A stretch of 47,260 nucleotides of DNA from an uncultured Lachnospiraceae bacterium (lineage in GTDB: Bacteria; Bacillota; Clostridia; Lachnospirales; Lachnospiraceae): contig CAJTOL010000024.1 of assembly GCA_910577645.1 (NCBI GenBank), positions 1 to 47,260 of the forward strand. Reading direction: 5' to 3'. A model generated the notes under the pieces. That model was given only the letters and a program-made list of their open reading frames with translations. It was not told the DNA's origin and did no database searches. A program made the translations under genes and the position numbers. Below, piece by piece: positions 33,737 through 42,281 of this stretch (positions are counted from its first letter, which is position 1; every line of letters begins with the position of its first letter).

Positions 33737-35257
33737 CTTTGCCGAAGTCTGATGCAGACTTCGGTTAAAGGCGCTGGGAGTCATTCCAACCGTTTTTTTA
33801 AACAGATGGGAGAAATACTGGGGATTATTGCCATACCCCACTAATTGGGCAATATCCTGTATTTTGTCAGCTTCGTTAGAGGCCAGATATTGCTTGGCCC
33901 TTTTTATCCTGACATCAGACAGGTAATGAGAGAACTTTACACCGGTATCTTTAAAAAACTTGCGGCTTACATAATTGACATTCATATACAGTTCATTTTC
34001 TGCAATGAATTTTAAGGTCAGATTTTGATCCTGCAAGTGTTCCTCCACATAATTCATAATCTGCTTTGTCATGGTGCTGACCTTGTTGGTCTGAGGAGCG
34101 CCGGCAAGCGCCTGCTTTATCTTTTCCTGAATCAGCTGTTTTAATTGTTCCAAATTATCCTCCCGGTTTAGACTTATAAGCCAGTCAGTAAAATCTGTGG
34201 CGGACAGAGCTGGGTTATCTGATGAAATTTTTAAAAGAAGGCTGACAGCCAGCTGACGGCAGAAATTCAAATCGCTAATACCTGTAAAGAGCCCAAGAAG
34301 ATGAAGGATTTCTTCGGGATCGCCGGTGCTTTTAAAAGCATGGTAGAGCCGCTCGGACTCTTGGGTAAAAAATAAATAGTTGCATGTAGCGAATGCGTGA
34401 AAATCGCTAATATAATAGATAATGCTGAAACGCCGTATCTTATCCAGAACAGTATGGAGCAGATTTTTTAAGTTTGAATATTTTACACATTCAATTTTCA
34501 GATCCATATGCCTGGCAGATAAGGGCATTTTCAGCAGGAATTGAATAAAACTGTCATAACTCTGTGCATGATCTTTAAAAAACAAGATCATGGTACAATG
34601 GACATAGATTCCGTGGATTGTGTGATGAGGAATTCTTTCCCGGCAGTACTGTTCCAGGCCTTGTAAAAATAAGTCCCTGGCATCCTCTTCCAGGAAATAC
34701 ACGTAAAATAATGTATAAGGGGTATAGTAAAAATCCATATATTGCTCATAGCTCTTTACCATATCGTCCAGGCAGCCGTTTTTTTGGAATATAGTATCGT
34801 TAATGATACAGGAAATTACGCTGTGCTGCATACTGTTGGCAATAAAAAACTGATTTTTCCCCATTCGCATGGATAACTTTTTCCGATAGCAATCCTGCGC
34901 CGTCTTTTGAATACACTCTACAATCTGATGCTCATTACAGGGCTTTAACAGATAATGCTTCACCCCATATTCCATGGCAGTCTTGGCATATTCAAATTCA
35001 CCGTAACCGGACAGGATGATGAATTGAGTATCCAGATCCATTTCTGAAATATTTTTAATAAGCTGAAGGCCGTCCATGTGAGGCATCCGAATATCTGTCA
35101 GGACAATATCAGGAGATTCGTCCAGAATGGCATTGTAGGCCTCAAGACCGTTTTTACAGAGGCGGCTCAATTCGATATCGTATTTTTTCCAGTCAATAAT
35201 GGTAGAAATAGCTTCACGTATTACTTTTTCATCATCAACGATAACTAGTTTAAGCAA
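33731..35257 (-). CDS. YesN-type response regulator with AraC DNA-binding domain
   Basis: 508 residues. The receiver domain has acidic residues VDDEKV, the phosphate acceptor Asp55 in VLTDIRMPHMDG, and the lysine of HYLLKPCNEHQ. A long middle region follows. The C-terminus is an AraC double helix-turn-helix (LTLKFIAENELYMNVNYVSR; IQDIAQLVGYGNNPQYFSHL). It is 5 bases downstream of the kinase gene. It most likely activates the divergent cluster 4 through the repeated sites at 37160-37268. Confidence 0.92.
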   Translation of the reverse strand: MLKLVIVDDEKVIREAISTIIDWKKYDIELSRLCKNGLEAYNAILDESPDIVLTDIRMPHMDGLQLIKNISEMDLDTQFIILSGYGEFEYAKTAMEYGVKHYLLKPCNEHQIVECIQKTAQDCYRKKLSMRMGKNQFFIANSMQHSVISCIINDTIFQKNGCLDDMVKSYEQYMDFYYTPYTLFYVYFLEEDARDLFLQGLEQYCRERIPHHTIHGIYVHCTMILFFKDHAQSYDSFIQFLLKMPLSARHMDLKIECVKYSNLKNLLHTVLDKIRRFSIIYYISDFHAFATCNYLFFTQESERLYHAFKSTGDPEEILHLLGLFTGISDLNFCRQLAVSLLLKISSDNPALSATDFTDWLISLNREDNLEQLKQLIQEKIKQALAGAPQTNKVSTMTKQIMNYVEEHLQDQNLTLKFIAENELYMNVNYVSRKFFKDTGVKFSHYLSDVRIKRAKQYLASNEADKIQDIAQLVGYGNNPQYFSHLFKKTVGMTPSAFNRSLHQTSAKK

Positions 35258-35262
35258 GCCGG

Positions 35263-37041
35263 TTACACCTCCGTTTTGTAGGCAATTGTAAGAGTTGCGG
35301 TAGCGAAATCATTTTCATTGGAAAAAGAGAGGCCGTATTCTTTACCGAAAAGAAGCTGAATTCGCTGATTGATGTTAAGAATTCCGATTCCCAAACCATT
35401 AGGCTGAATTTTATTGCTTTTCAGACGTTCAAGAAGGGAATCTTCCATAACAGAACCGTCATTTTGTACCTTTATGATCAGTTCGCCGCCGAGTCTGGTA
35501 ATGATGACGAGAATGTGGCAGACATCGTCTATATTTTCCATTCCATAATGTATGGAATTTTCCACCAGAGGCTGGATGGTGAGAGGAGGAATGACGGCAT
35601 TTTCCAGTTCAGGAGAGGTGAGCAGTTGATATTCCAGCTCATCTTCAAAACGAAGCTTCTGAATTGTCATATAGCAGTTGACCAGTTCCAGTTCATATGA
35701 GAGTGTAACAAAAGATTTTTTATTGCTGAGAGTGGCCCGAAGGAGGGTTCCTAAGGATTCAGCCATCTGGGAGATCTTTTCATTTCCACTGGCTTTCGCT
35801 CTCCAGTTAATGGATTCCAGGGTGTTGTAGAGAAAATGGGGGTTAATTTGGGCTTCCAGGGCCTTTAATTGAGCGTCACGTTTTAAGATCTCATTGATAT
35901 AGTTTGTATTTACCAGGGAGCGGACGCGGTTCATCATGGCGTCAAATTGTTGGTGAATCATTCCGATTTCATCCTGCCTCCGGGCATAAGGGTAATCCGT
36001 CTTAGGAATCGCCAGTTCATTTTTGCTGAATTCCACCATTTTGTAATTCAGGGCATTAAAATGAGTAATGATGGAGCGGATAAATCCACGGCTTAGCAAA
36101 GCGACAAGGATTGTTACGGCAATAAGAATCAGAATAATGAAAGCCAGGGACAAGTCCAGAGACTTGCGGATGGTATCAAAGGGAATCAGATTTATATAAT
36201 TCCAGCTATAATCAGGGATGATTCCGTGAACCGCAAAATAGGTATGTCCGTTAAAAGGAACCAGCCCGTAATCCATCAGGTTTATCTTTTGAATAGAATC
36301 CAAATCCTTTGGAGTTAAGTCTTTAGAAGAGTAAATTACAGAGCCTGAGTCGTCTACAATGATATAATAAGAGTTGTCGTACTGTATGGCGGCAGTGTTG
36401 GCAGAATCCACAATTTCCTCCATATTGACATTAATAACCAGTTCCCCCATGGAGTCCAGTGAAAAATTCTTAATCTGGCGGATATCCCGGGTGAGAAAAA
36501 GATAGTCCCGATGCCCGGATTTCCAAATCCATTTTGCAGAGCCGTTGTTGGAACGGGCAGCATCAAATACCTGGTGAAGAAAAGCAGGATCCACTTTTTT
36601 TAAGTGGGGCAAGTTGGTACAATTAACAGATTCTTGGTTTTTTATGGCAATATAAGCTACGCCTCTGTCTCGAAATGTATCGTAATAGGAGAAGAGAGTA
36701 CTGTTAAGAATCTGCCCGGCATTGTAATGAAGAACTGGATCCTGGGTATCTTTAATAGTGGATAAGGAATTCTGTACGGCATTATCAGATAATATCATAG
36801 AGGACAAAGTTTCTATATTTTTCATGGAAGATGAAATCGTGCCTGATGAATAAGAAAGATTCCCTGCTACCGTTTTATACAGCTGTTGATTATAAGCTCT
36901 GGTGCAAATGAAGAAGCACAGAAGAAATGCAGCCAGAAGAATACCCGAATTGATGAAAAACATACCGAGGAACTTATATTTTAAGGGGAGGTTTCTAAGC
37001 TGATTTTTCAGTCTGTTCCAGCAGCTTTTTATAACAGCCAT
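35263..37041 (-). CDS. YesM-type sensor histidine kinase
   Basis: 592 residues. Membrane segments at about residues 20-45 (FLGMFFINSGILLAAFLLCF) and 295-320 (LAFIILILIAVTILVALLSR) flank an outer Cache-like sensor. A HAMP region comes next, then the His_kinase box LEAQINPHFLYNTLESINWR, then the ATPase with LVENSIHYGMEN and NGLGIGILNINQRIQLLFG. I use ATG 37041, which has AAGGAGGAGG; an in-frame GTG at 37071 lies upstream of that site. It senses an external sugar, perhaps with the cluster 4 binding protein, and phosphorylates the YesN-type regulator. Confidence 0.92.
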   Translation of the reverse strand: MAVIKSCWNRLKNQLRNLPLKYKFLGMFFINSGILLAAFLLCFFICTRAYNQQLYKTVAGNLSYSSGTISSSMKNIETLSSMILSDNAVQNSLSTIKDTQDPVLHYNAGQILNSTLFSYYDTFRDRGVAYIAIKNQESVNCTNLPHLKKVDPAFLHQVFDAARSNNGSAKWIWKSGHRDYLFLTRDIRQIKNFSLDSMGELVINVNMEEIVDSANTAAIQYDNSYYIIVDDSGSVIYSSKDLTPKDLDSIQKINLMDYGLVPFNGHTYFAVHGIIPDYSWNYINLIPFDTIRKSLDLSLAFIILILIAVTILVALLSRGFIRSIITHFNALNYKMVEFSKNELAIPKTDYPYARRQDEIGMIHQQFDAMMNRVRSLVNTNYINEILKRDAQLKALEAQINPHFLYNTLESINWRAKASGNEKISQMAESLGTLLRATLSNKKSFVTLSYELELVNCYMTIQKLRFEDELEYQLLTSPELENAVIPPLTIQPLVENSIHYGMENIDDVCHILVIITRLGGELIIKVQNDGSVMEDSLLERLKSNKIQPNGLGIGILNINQRIQLLFGKEYGLSFSNENDFATATLTIAYKTEV

Positions 37042-37159
37042 AAATCCTCCTCCTTCTTCTGAATTCACCAATCAGGATAACCTGTTGACGGTAAAATGAT
37101 ACCACATCCAAGTGTTCCTATTATAGCTCAGGGAATAGATTTCTACAAGAAAGTACAGG

Positions 37160-37268
37160 AAAAAGTATGTTTTTTGTAAGAAAAAGTCGCTTTTTTCTAA
37201 AAATCATAACAAATACCCCAAATAGTAGTAAAAAAGTATGTTTTTTTGCAGATAAGAGTCGGTTTTTC
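37160..37268. promoter_or_regulatory. Paired direct repeats in the divergent promoter region, probable YesN sites
   Basis: Copy 1 (37160-37196) and copy 2 (37231-37268) share AAAAAGTATGTTTTTT, an 8-10 base spacer, and AGTCG followed by TTTTT, set 71 bases apart. Copy 2 ends 27 bases before the -10 box at 37296, where an activator of the AraC type would sit. The rest of the 37072-37370 gap shows no gene. Confidence 0.7.
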
Positions 37269-37295
37269 CTCTCACAGCAGGACAGAAAATCACGA

Positions 37296-37301
37296 TATAA
37301 T
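37296..37301 (+). promoter_or_regulatory. -10 box of cluster 4
   Basis: TATAAT without a recognisable -35 box at 17 bases upstream, consistent with an activator-dependent promoter fed by the repeats at 37160-37268. Confidence 0.55.
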
Positions 37302-37370
37302 GACGACATGGAAGGTGACGCTAAGCGACGCGTGCCGATTCATTAGATTTATTATGTTAGGAGAAAAGGT

Positions 37371-38711
37371 ATGAAGAGAAGAATTTGGCTGGCAGCGACA
37401 GCAGTATGTCTGTGCATGGCAGGATGCTCATCACAGAAATCAAATCAGGGACAGGAAGAGGCAAAAACAGGAGCAAAGGCCGCCGGACAGGAGGAAATTG
37501 TGGTACAGGATGGAGCCTCTGATAATAAGCTGGGAATATCCTGGTGGGGAACCCAGGTGGTTCATGAGTTTACATTAGAGGTCTGTGATAAGTATACAGA
37601 GGAGACCGGTATAGAACTGGAACCTGTTTACGCTTCCTGGGGTGATTACTGGCAGAAGATGAATACATTATCGGCTGCCGGAGATTTGCCGGATATTATG
37701 CGCCAGGATTATTCCGTTATCATGCAGTACGCCAGCAAGGGGCTGCTGGAACCATTGGATGGATATATAGAATCAGGAAAACTGGATATGACCAATGTGG
37801 ATCCCATTAAATTGGAAGGCGGTAAAATTGACGGGAAGCTTTACGGAATTAATGTAGGCTCCAATGCTCTCTGCCTGGTGTATGATGAGGAGATGATCCG
37901 TGAGGCAGGCATGGAAGTTCCGGGGCCTGATATGAGTTGGAATGATTTTGAACAATTCTGTATTGAATTCCATGATAAAACCGGGAAATACGGTTCCACT
38001 GTCAGCGATATTGTAGACAACATAAACCTGTTTGAGATTATCGCAAGAAGCCAGGGCGGCGCCCTGTTTGGCAGCAATGGCGGCTTAGGGTATGAGGACA
38101 ATGTACTTACCGAATTCTACAGCAGTGTCCAGAGAATGCATGATGCGGGAGCGCTTCCGTCAATTGATACTAAGGTGCAGCAGACCAGTGTGGAAGATTC
38201 TCTTTTTGCCAAAGGCGAGGCAGCTACAGAGATTGTATGGACAGATATGTATGAGACACTGGTATCTGTAAAAGGAAAGGAACTGGGACTGACGATTATT
38301 CCCGGCTCGGGAGAAGCCAAAGGCATGTATATAAAACCATCCCAGTTTCTGTCTGTTACCGCTGCTTCGGACAAGAAGGAGGAGGCCGTAGCATTTATAG
38401 ATGCGTGGGTTAACAATAAAGAAATAAATAATATTATTGCAGGCCGCCGGGGCGTTCCTATTTCTTCGGTTATGGCAAAAGAAGTGTCCGAAAACCTTGA
38501 GGAGCCAGGCAAAAGAGTTTTTGAATATATGGATCTGGTTTCAAAATACGCGTCTCCCATAGACCCGCCAAATCCGGCAGGCACTTCCGAGGTGATTGCA
38601 GAATATAAGAAACAGTTTGAGATGGTTTTATTTGGAGAATCGGATCCTGAGAAAGCCGCAGGCGCTTTCCGCACCAATGCGGAAGAGGCATTAAAAGCTG
38701 CAAGCAAATAG
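37371..38711 (+). CDS. ABC transporter extracellular solute-binding lipoprotein
   Basis: 446 residues. The signal peptide MKRRIWLAATAVCLCMAGC ends at the lipobox Cys (about residue 19). Binding-protein features: LGISWWGTQVVHEFTLEVCD, DIMRQDYSVIMQYASKGLLE and YGINVGSNALCLVYDEEMI. AGGAGAA precedes the start. It is divergent from the YesM/YesN genes and is followed by a weak terminator before the permeases. Confidence 0.9.
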   Translation: MKRRIWLAATAVCLCMAGCSSQKSNQGQEEAKTGAKAAGQEEIVVQDGASDNKLGISWWGTQVVHEFTLEVCDKYTEETGIELEPVYASWGDYWQKMNTLSAAGDLPDIMRQDYSVIMQYASKGLLEPLDGYIESGKLDMTNVDPIKLEGGKIDGKLYGINVGSNALCLVYDEEMIREAGMEVPGPDMSWNDFEQFCIEFHDKTGKYGSTVSDIVDNINLFEIIARSQGGALFGSNGGLGYEDNVLTEFYSSVQRMHDAGALPSIDTKVQQTSVEDSLFAKGEAATEIVWTDMYETLVSVKGKELGLTIIPGSGEAKGMYIKPSQFLSVTAASDKKEEAVAFIDAWVNNKEINNIIAGRRGVPISSVMAKEVSENLEEPGKRVFEYMDLVSKYASPIDPPNPAGTSEVIAEYKKQFEMVLFGESDPEKAAGAFRTNAEEALKAASK

Positions 38712-38718
38712 CATATGA

Positions 38719-38754
38719 GGGGGTGCGTTTATTTCATTTTGCTGCATCCCCTTT
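38719..38754 (+). terminator. Weak terminator between the cluster 4 binding protein and permeases
   Basis: GGGGGTGC (38719-38726) pairs with GCATCCCC (38744-38751), including one G-T pair, then TTT. It should reduce but not stop transcription of the permeases. Confidence 0.6.
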
Positions 38755-38771
38755 AGAAAGGAAAGATGATT

Positions 38772-39671
38772 ATGACAGAAAAGAAAAGGAGGGAGCGGAA
38801 AGAAAATTTGTTGGGATATCTGGTAATATCCCCCTGGCTCATTGGCCTCCTGGTTTTTACGTTTCTTCCCATGATGTATTCACTGTATTTATCATTTACA
38901 AACTTTGACGGAATCAGTACGGCAAAATGGATTGGCCTGGATAATTACAAAAGAATGTTCCAGGATGAGAAATTTTACCAATCCTTAAACGTTACCTTTA
39001 CCTATGTAGTCCTTCTGGTGCCGCTGCGGCTGGCATTTGCTCTTCTGGTGGCCATGCTGCTTTGCTCCGGGCGTAAGGGAGTGGGGATATACCGGTCTGT
39101 GTTTTACCTGCCGTCCCTTTTGGGAGGCAGCGTGGCAATTGCAATTATGTGGGGTCAGCTTTTTGGAGCCGACGGCGCCGTTAACTCCATAATCCGGATG
39201 TTGGGAGGAAATGTGGAGATATCATGGATTGGAAGCCCCGGAACGGCTCTTTTGGTACTGGTGATACTGGGAGTCTGGCAGTTTGGAGCTTCCATGCTGA
39301 TCTTCATAGCCGGATTGAAACAGGTGCCGGTTACCTATTACGAGGCAGCAACGCTGGACGGGGCTTCAGCTTTTCAGAAATTCAAAAGTATTACGCTTCC
39401 AATGCTTTCTCCTGTGATCTTTTTCAATCTGATTATGCAGATTATCAATGCATTTAAGGCTTTTAATGAGAGCTATATTATAACAAAAGGCGGCCCCTTG
39501 GATAAAACACTGTTTTACGCCTTGTACATTTACAGACAGTCTTTTGAGTATTTTAATATGGGCTATGGAAGCGCCCTGGCATGGATACTTTTGCTGATTA
39601 TTGCGGTATTTGCAATCTTTATTTTTAAGTCTTCCGACAACTGGGTTTATTACGAAACAAAGGGGGATTAG
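38772..39671 (+). CDS. Carbohydrate ABC transporter permease (MalF type)
   Basis: 299 residues, a basic N-terminus, six membrane segments, EAA loop EAATLDGASAFQKFKSITLP. Two in-frame ATGs (38766, 38772) are possible; 38772 has better spacing from AAAGGAAAG. It ends 1 base before the next start. Confidence 0.88.
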   Translation: MTEKKRRERKENLLGYLVISPWLIGLLVFTFLPMMYSLYLSFTNFDGISTAKWIGLDNYKRMFQDEKFYQSLNVTFTYVVLLVPLRLAFALLVAMLLCSGRKGVGIYRSVFYLPSLLGGSVAIAIMWGQLFGADGAVNSIIRMLGGNVEISWIGSPGTALLVLVILGVWQFGASMLIFIAGLKQVPVTYYEAATLDGASAFQKFKSITLPMLSPVIFFNLIMQIINAFKAFNESYIITKGGPLDKTLFYALYIYRQSFEYFNMGYGSALAWILLLIIAVFAIFIFKSSDNWVYYETKGD

Positions 39672-39672
39672 G

Positions 39673-40512
39673 ATGAAAAGAAAAACCGGAAGTTCTGTAT
39701 GCTTTCATCTTTTTACCGGAATATTGGCCCTGATTATGCTGTATCCGCTTTTGTGGATGTTCTCAAGCTCTTTAAAGGCTACAGAGCAGATTTTTGTAGA
39801 TGCGGCTAATTTAATACCAAAAGAAATACATATGGAAAACTATATAAACGGCTGGAAAGGAATGGGCGGAATCAGCTTTGGAATATTTTTTAAAAACTCA
39901 TTTGTGGTAGCGCTGTTTGCCACCATAGGATCGGTGACTTCATCTTCCATTGTGGCCTACGGTTTTTCAAGAATTCAGTTTAAATATAAAAATTTCTGGT
40001 TTGCAGTGATGATGGGGACTATGATGCTGCCGGAGCAGATTCTGATTGTCCCCCAATACCTGATGTTTAAGACCATACACTGGACCAACACATTCCTTCC
40101 GCTGATTGTGCCGTTTTTCTGTGCCATGCCGTTTTTTGTCTTTTTAAACATGCAGTTTTTAAGGGGGCTTCCTATAGAATTGGATGAGGCGGCAATGATT
40201 GACGGCTGTGGGAAGCTTCGCATCTATACATCCATACTGCTTCCCCTGACCAAGTCTGCAATTGTAACATCCATTATATTTTCATTTTACTGGAGATGGC
40301 AGGATTTTCTGGCCCCATTGATTTTTTTAAGCCAGCCCAGGAAATATACATTTTCCGTGGCGATCAAAATGTTTACGGATCCTACGGTTCAAAGCGACTG
40401 GGGAGCAATGTTTGCAATGGCAGTATTGTCACTGGTTCCGGTGTGTCTGATATTCCTGTTTTTTCAGAAATATCTGGTAGAAGGGGTGGCGGTGTCAGGC
40501 TTAAAAGGCTGA
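39673..40512 (+). CDS. Carbohydrate ABC transporter permease (MalG type)
   Basis: 279 residues, six membrane segments, EAA-type loop DEAAMIDGCGKLRIYTSILL, C-terminus LVEGVAVSGLKG. ATG 39673 follows GGGGGATTAGG, which overlaps the end of the preceding permease gene. It is followed after 38 bases by the GH4 gene. Confidence 0.9.
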   Translation: MKRKTGSSVCFHLFTGILALIMLYPLLWMFSSSLKATEQIFVDAANLIPKEIHMENYINGWKGMGGISFGIFFKNSFVVALFATIGSVTSSSIVAYGFSRIQFKYKNFWFAVMMGTMMLPEQILIVPQYLMFKTIHWTNTFLPLIVPFFCAMPFFVFLNMQFLRGLPIELDEAAMIDGCGKLRIYTSILLPLTKSAIVTSIIFSFYWRWQDFLAPLIFLSQPRKYTFSVAIKMFTDPTVQSDWGAMFAMAVLSLVPVCLIFLFFQKYLVEGVAVSGLKG

Positions 40513-40550
40513 TAAAATTACAAGGATAAAAAAGAAAGAAGGATGAGAAT

Positions 40551-41876
40551 ATGTCTAAAAAAATTGCATTTATCGGCGCCGGAAGCTTTGGCTTTACCTA
40601 TAAGCTGGCGGCGGATATTTTGATGAAAAAGGCCCTGTTTGACTGTGAACTGAGCTTTATGGATATAAGCCGGGAGAGACTTGACAATCTGAAAATTTTA
40701 TTGGATTACCATCTGGAACGAATTCACTACACAAAAAAGCCTCTGTATACCCTGGACATGGAGGAGGCCCTTACAGGAGCAGATTTTATTATCCATCTTA
40801 CGAAAATAGGGGGCTTAAAAGCATCAGAAAAGGATATGGATATTCCAAAAAAGTATGGCCTTTATCAGACTGTAGGAGATACCTGCGGGGCAGGAGGGGT
40901 TTCCAGAGGGCTTCGTACCATGGTATTTATTGAGAAGATGCTAAAGACTATTGAACATGTATCTGCACCTGGGGCGGTAGTGCTTAATTATACAAATCCG
41001 CAGCAGATAAATGTGATGGCCGCGTCCCGGATCAGCAAAGTGCCGTTTATCGGCCTGTGCCACAGCGTACAGGGAACCACCAGACAGATGGCAAAAGCGG
41101 TTTCGGTTCCCTATGAGGAAATAACCTATGAAGCGGTCGGAATTAATCATTTAAGCTTTATTCTGAAATTTGAGAGGGACGGGAAAGATCTTTACCCGCT
41201 GCTAAAAGAAAAAGCTCCGGAAATTTATAAAACGGATATCTCAACCGATGATCAGATCTTTGCTTCGTTAGGGCGGGCGCGGATAGATCTGATGAACCGG
41301 TTCGGCTATATGGTTACTGAATCAAGCCAGCATATAGGAGAGTATGTTCCGTATTACCTGCGGACTCCAAAACTGAGAGAGGAGCTGGATATCCATACAG
41401 ATATATATAAGAAAAATATTGCTGCCTCAACAGCAAAGTTTGCGGAAAAGGTAGAACTGGCCCGCGAAAAAAAGCTTCCTTTACCGGAACCAAGTGTAGA
41501 GTATGGAGCGGAAATTATCAATGCAATGGTAACAGATGTGCCCTGCAGGATTTATGCCAATGTAATAAACCGCGGGTTAATTGAGAATCTGCCGGAGGAC
41601 GCCTGTGTGGAAGTGGCATGTATGATTGATAAAAACGGAGTACAGCCCTGCAGGTACGGCAAAATGCCTATGCAGCTGGCTATGCTATGCGATATGGAGA
41701 TTCATGTACACAGGCTGGCGGTGGAGGCCTTTATCAGAAAAGATGCCAGATACGTATACTGGGCGCTCATGGCAGATCCGGTGACAAACAGTATTCTGAC
41801 GGCAGAGGAGATTCAGTCTCTTACAAAAGAGATTTTAGAAGCTCAGAAGGAGTATCTGCCTGGCTTTTCATTATAG
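40551..41876 (+). CDS. GH4 family NAD/Mn-dependent glycosidase (alpha-galactosidase/alpha-galacturonidase-like)
   Basis: 441 residues. The Rossmann start is KIAFIGAGSFGFTYKLAADI. GH4 motifs follow: FIIHLTKIGGLKA, VGDTCGAGGVSRGLRTM, VVLNYTNPQQIN, LCHSVQGTT (metal Cys and His) and YEAVGINHLSFIL (metal His). The family cleaves through an NAD-dependent redox step, in the cytoplasm. The Cys-His-Ser form fits the alpha-galactosidase and galacturonidase branch rather than the phospho-glucosidase branch, but the sugar is not certain. It is the only hydrolase of cluster 4, so it should act on the imported ligand. Confidence 0.85.
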   Translation: MSKKIAFIGAGSFGFTYKLAADILMKKALFDCELSFMDISRERLDNLKILLDYHLERIHYTKKPLYTLDMEEALTGADFIIHLTKIGGLKASEKDMDIPKKYGLYQTVGDTCGAGGVSRGLRTMVFIEKMLKTIEHVSAPGAVVLNYTNPQQINVMAASRISKVPFIGLCHSVQGTTRQMAKAVSVPYEEITYEAVGINHLSFILKFERDGKDLYPLLKEKAPEIYKTDISTDDQIFASLGRARIDLMNRFGYMVTESSQHIGEYVPYYLRTPKLREELDIHTDIYKKNIAASTAKFAEKVELAREKKLPLPEPSVEYGAEIINAMVTDVPCRIYANVINRGLIENLPEDACVEVACMIDKNGVQPCRYGKMPMQLAMLCDMEIHVHRLAVEAFIRKDARYVYWALMADPVTNSILTAEEIQSLTKEILEAQKEYLPGFSL

Positions 41877-42016
41877 AGTATCCGGTAAAACGCGGCGCTG
41901 GCATACTGTTTGGGAATTGACAGGGAAACGAGCGGTTGATAAACAGGCTGCTGGGAGAAAACACAATTGAGAAGCCTGCTGACAGACGGAGGGCTGCTTA
42001 AAGCTGCTATGAAGCG

Positions 42017-42082
42017 AATCCCCGCTAGTTAGTCAAGATCGGCGCAGCCGTTTAGTTTACTCTTGACTGGCTGGTGGGGATT
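42017..42082 (+). repeat. 22-bp wobble-rich hairpin, probable structured RNA or terminator
   Basis: 42017-42038 (AATCCCCGCTAGTTAGTCAAGA) has its complement at 42061-42082, with all four departures being G-T pairs; the loop holds a second small stem CGGC-GCA-GCCG. The wobble pairs hold only for a plus-strand RNA. It lies 140 bases after the GH4 gene. The rest of 41877-42016 shows no gene. Confidence 0.65.
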
Positions 42083-42197
42083 TACTATCGGAATGTAAAG
42101 ATTTTAGTAAAAATTGAAGAATGAACGGGATAGATGTTCGGATAGATTTTTTATAGAAAATACGGTATAGTATAGGAGTGGTTATTTGAAAAAGAAA

Positions 42198-42211
42198 AGA
42201 ACATTTGTTCT
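42198..42211. promoter_or_regulatory. LexA/DinR-like SOS box near the restriction-modification promoter
   Basis: AGAACATTTGTTCT contains GAAC-N4-GTTC, the Gram-positive LexA core, in a perfect 6+2+6 palindrome. It ends 8 bases before the -35 box at 42220. Confidence 0.5.
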
Positions 42212-42219
42212 AAAAGATG

Positions 42220-42248
42220 TTGAAAATAAAGCAGATATAGAGTATAAT
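42220..42248 (+). promoter_or_regulatory. Promoter of the restriction-modification operon
   Basis: TTGAAA (42220-42225), 17-base spacer, TATAAT (42243-42248), 33 bases before the methyltransferase start. Confidence 0.8.
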
Positions 42249-42281
42249 TGGTACACGTAGATGGATATGGGGTGAGATAAA

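Noticed and set aside
42187..42261. 24-codon frame from TTG upstream of the methyltransferase
   Set aside because: It contains the promoter and the LexA-like box of the operon, so it is unlikely to be translated; too short for a controller protein.
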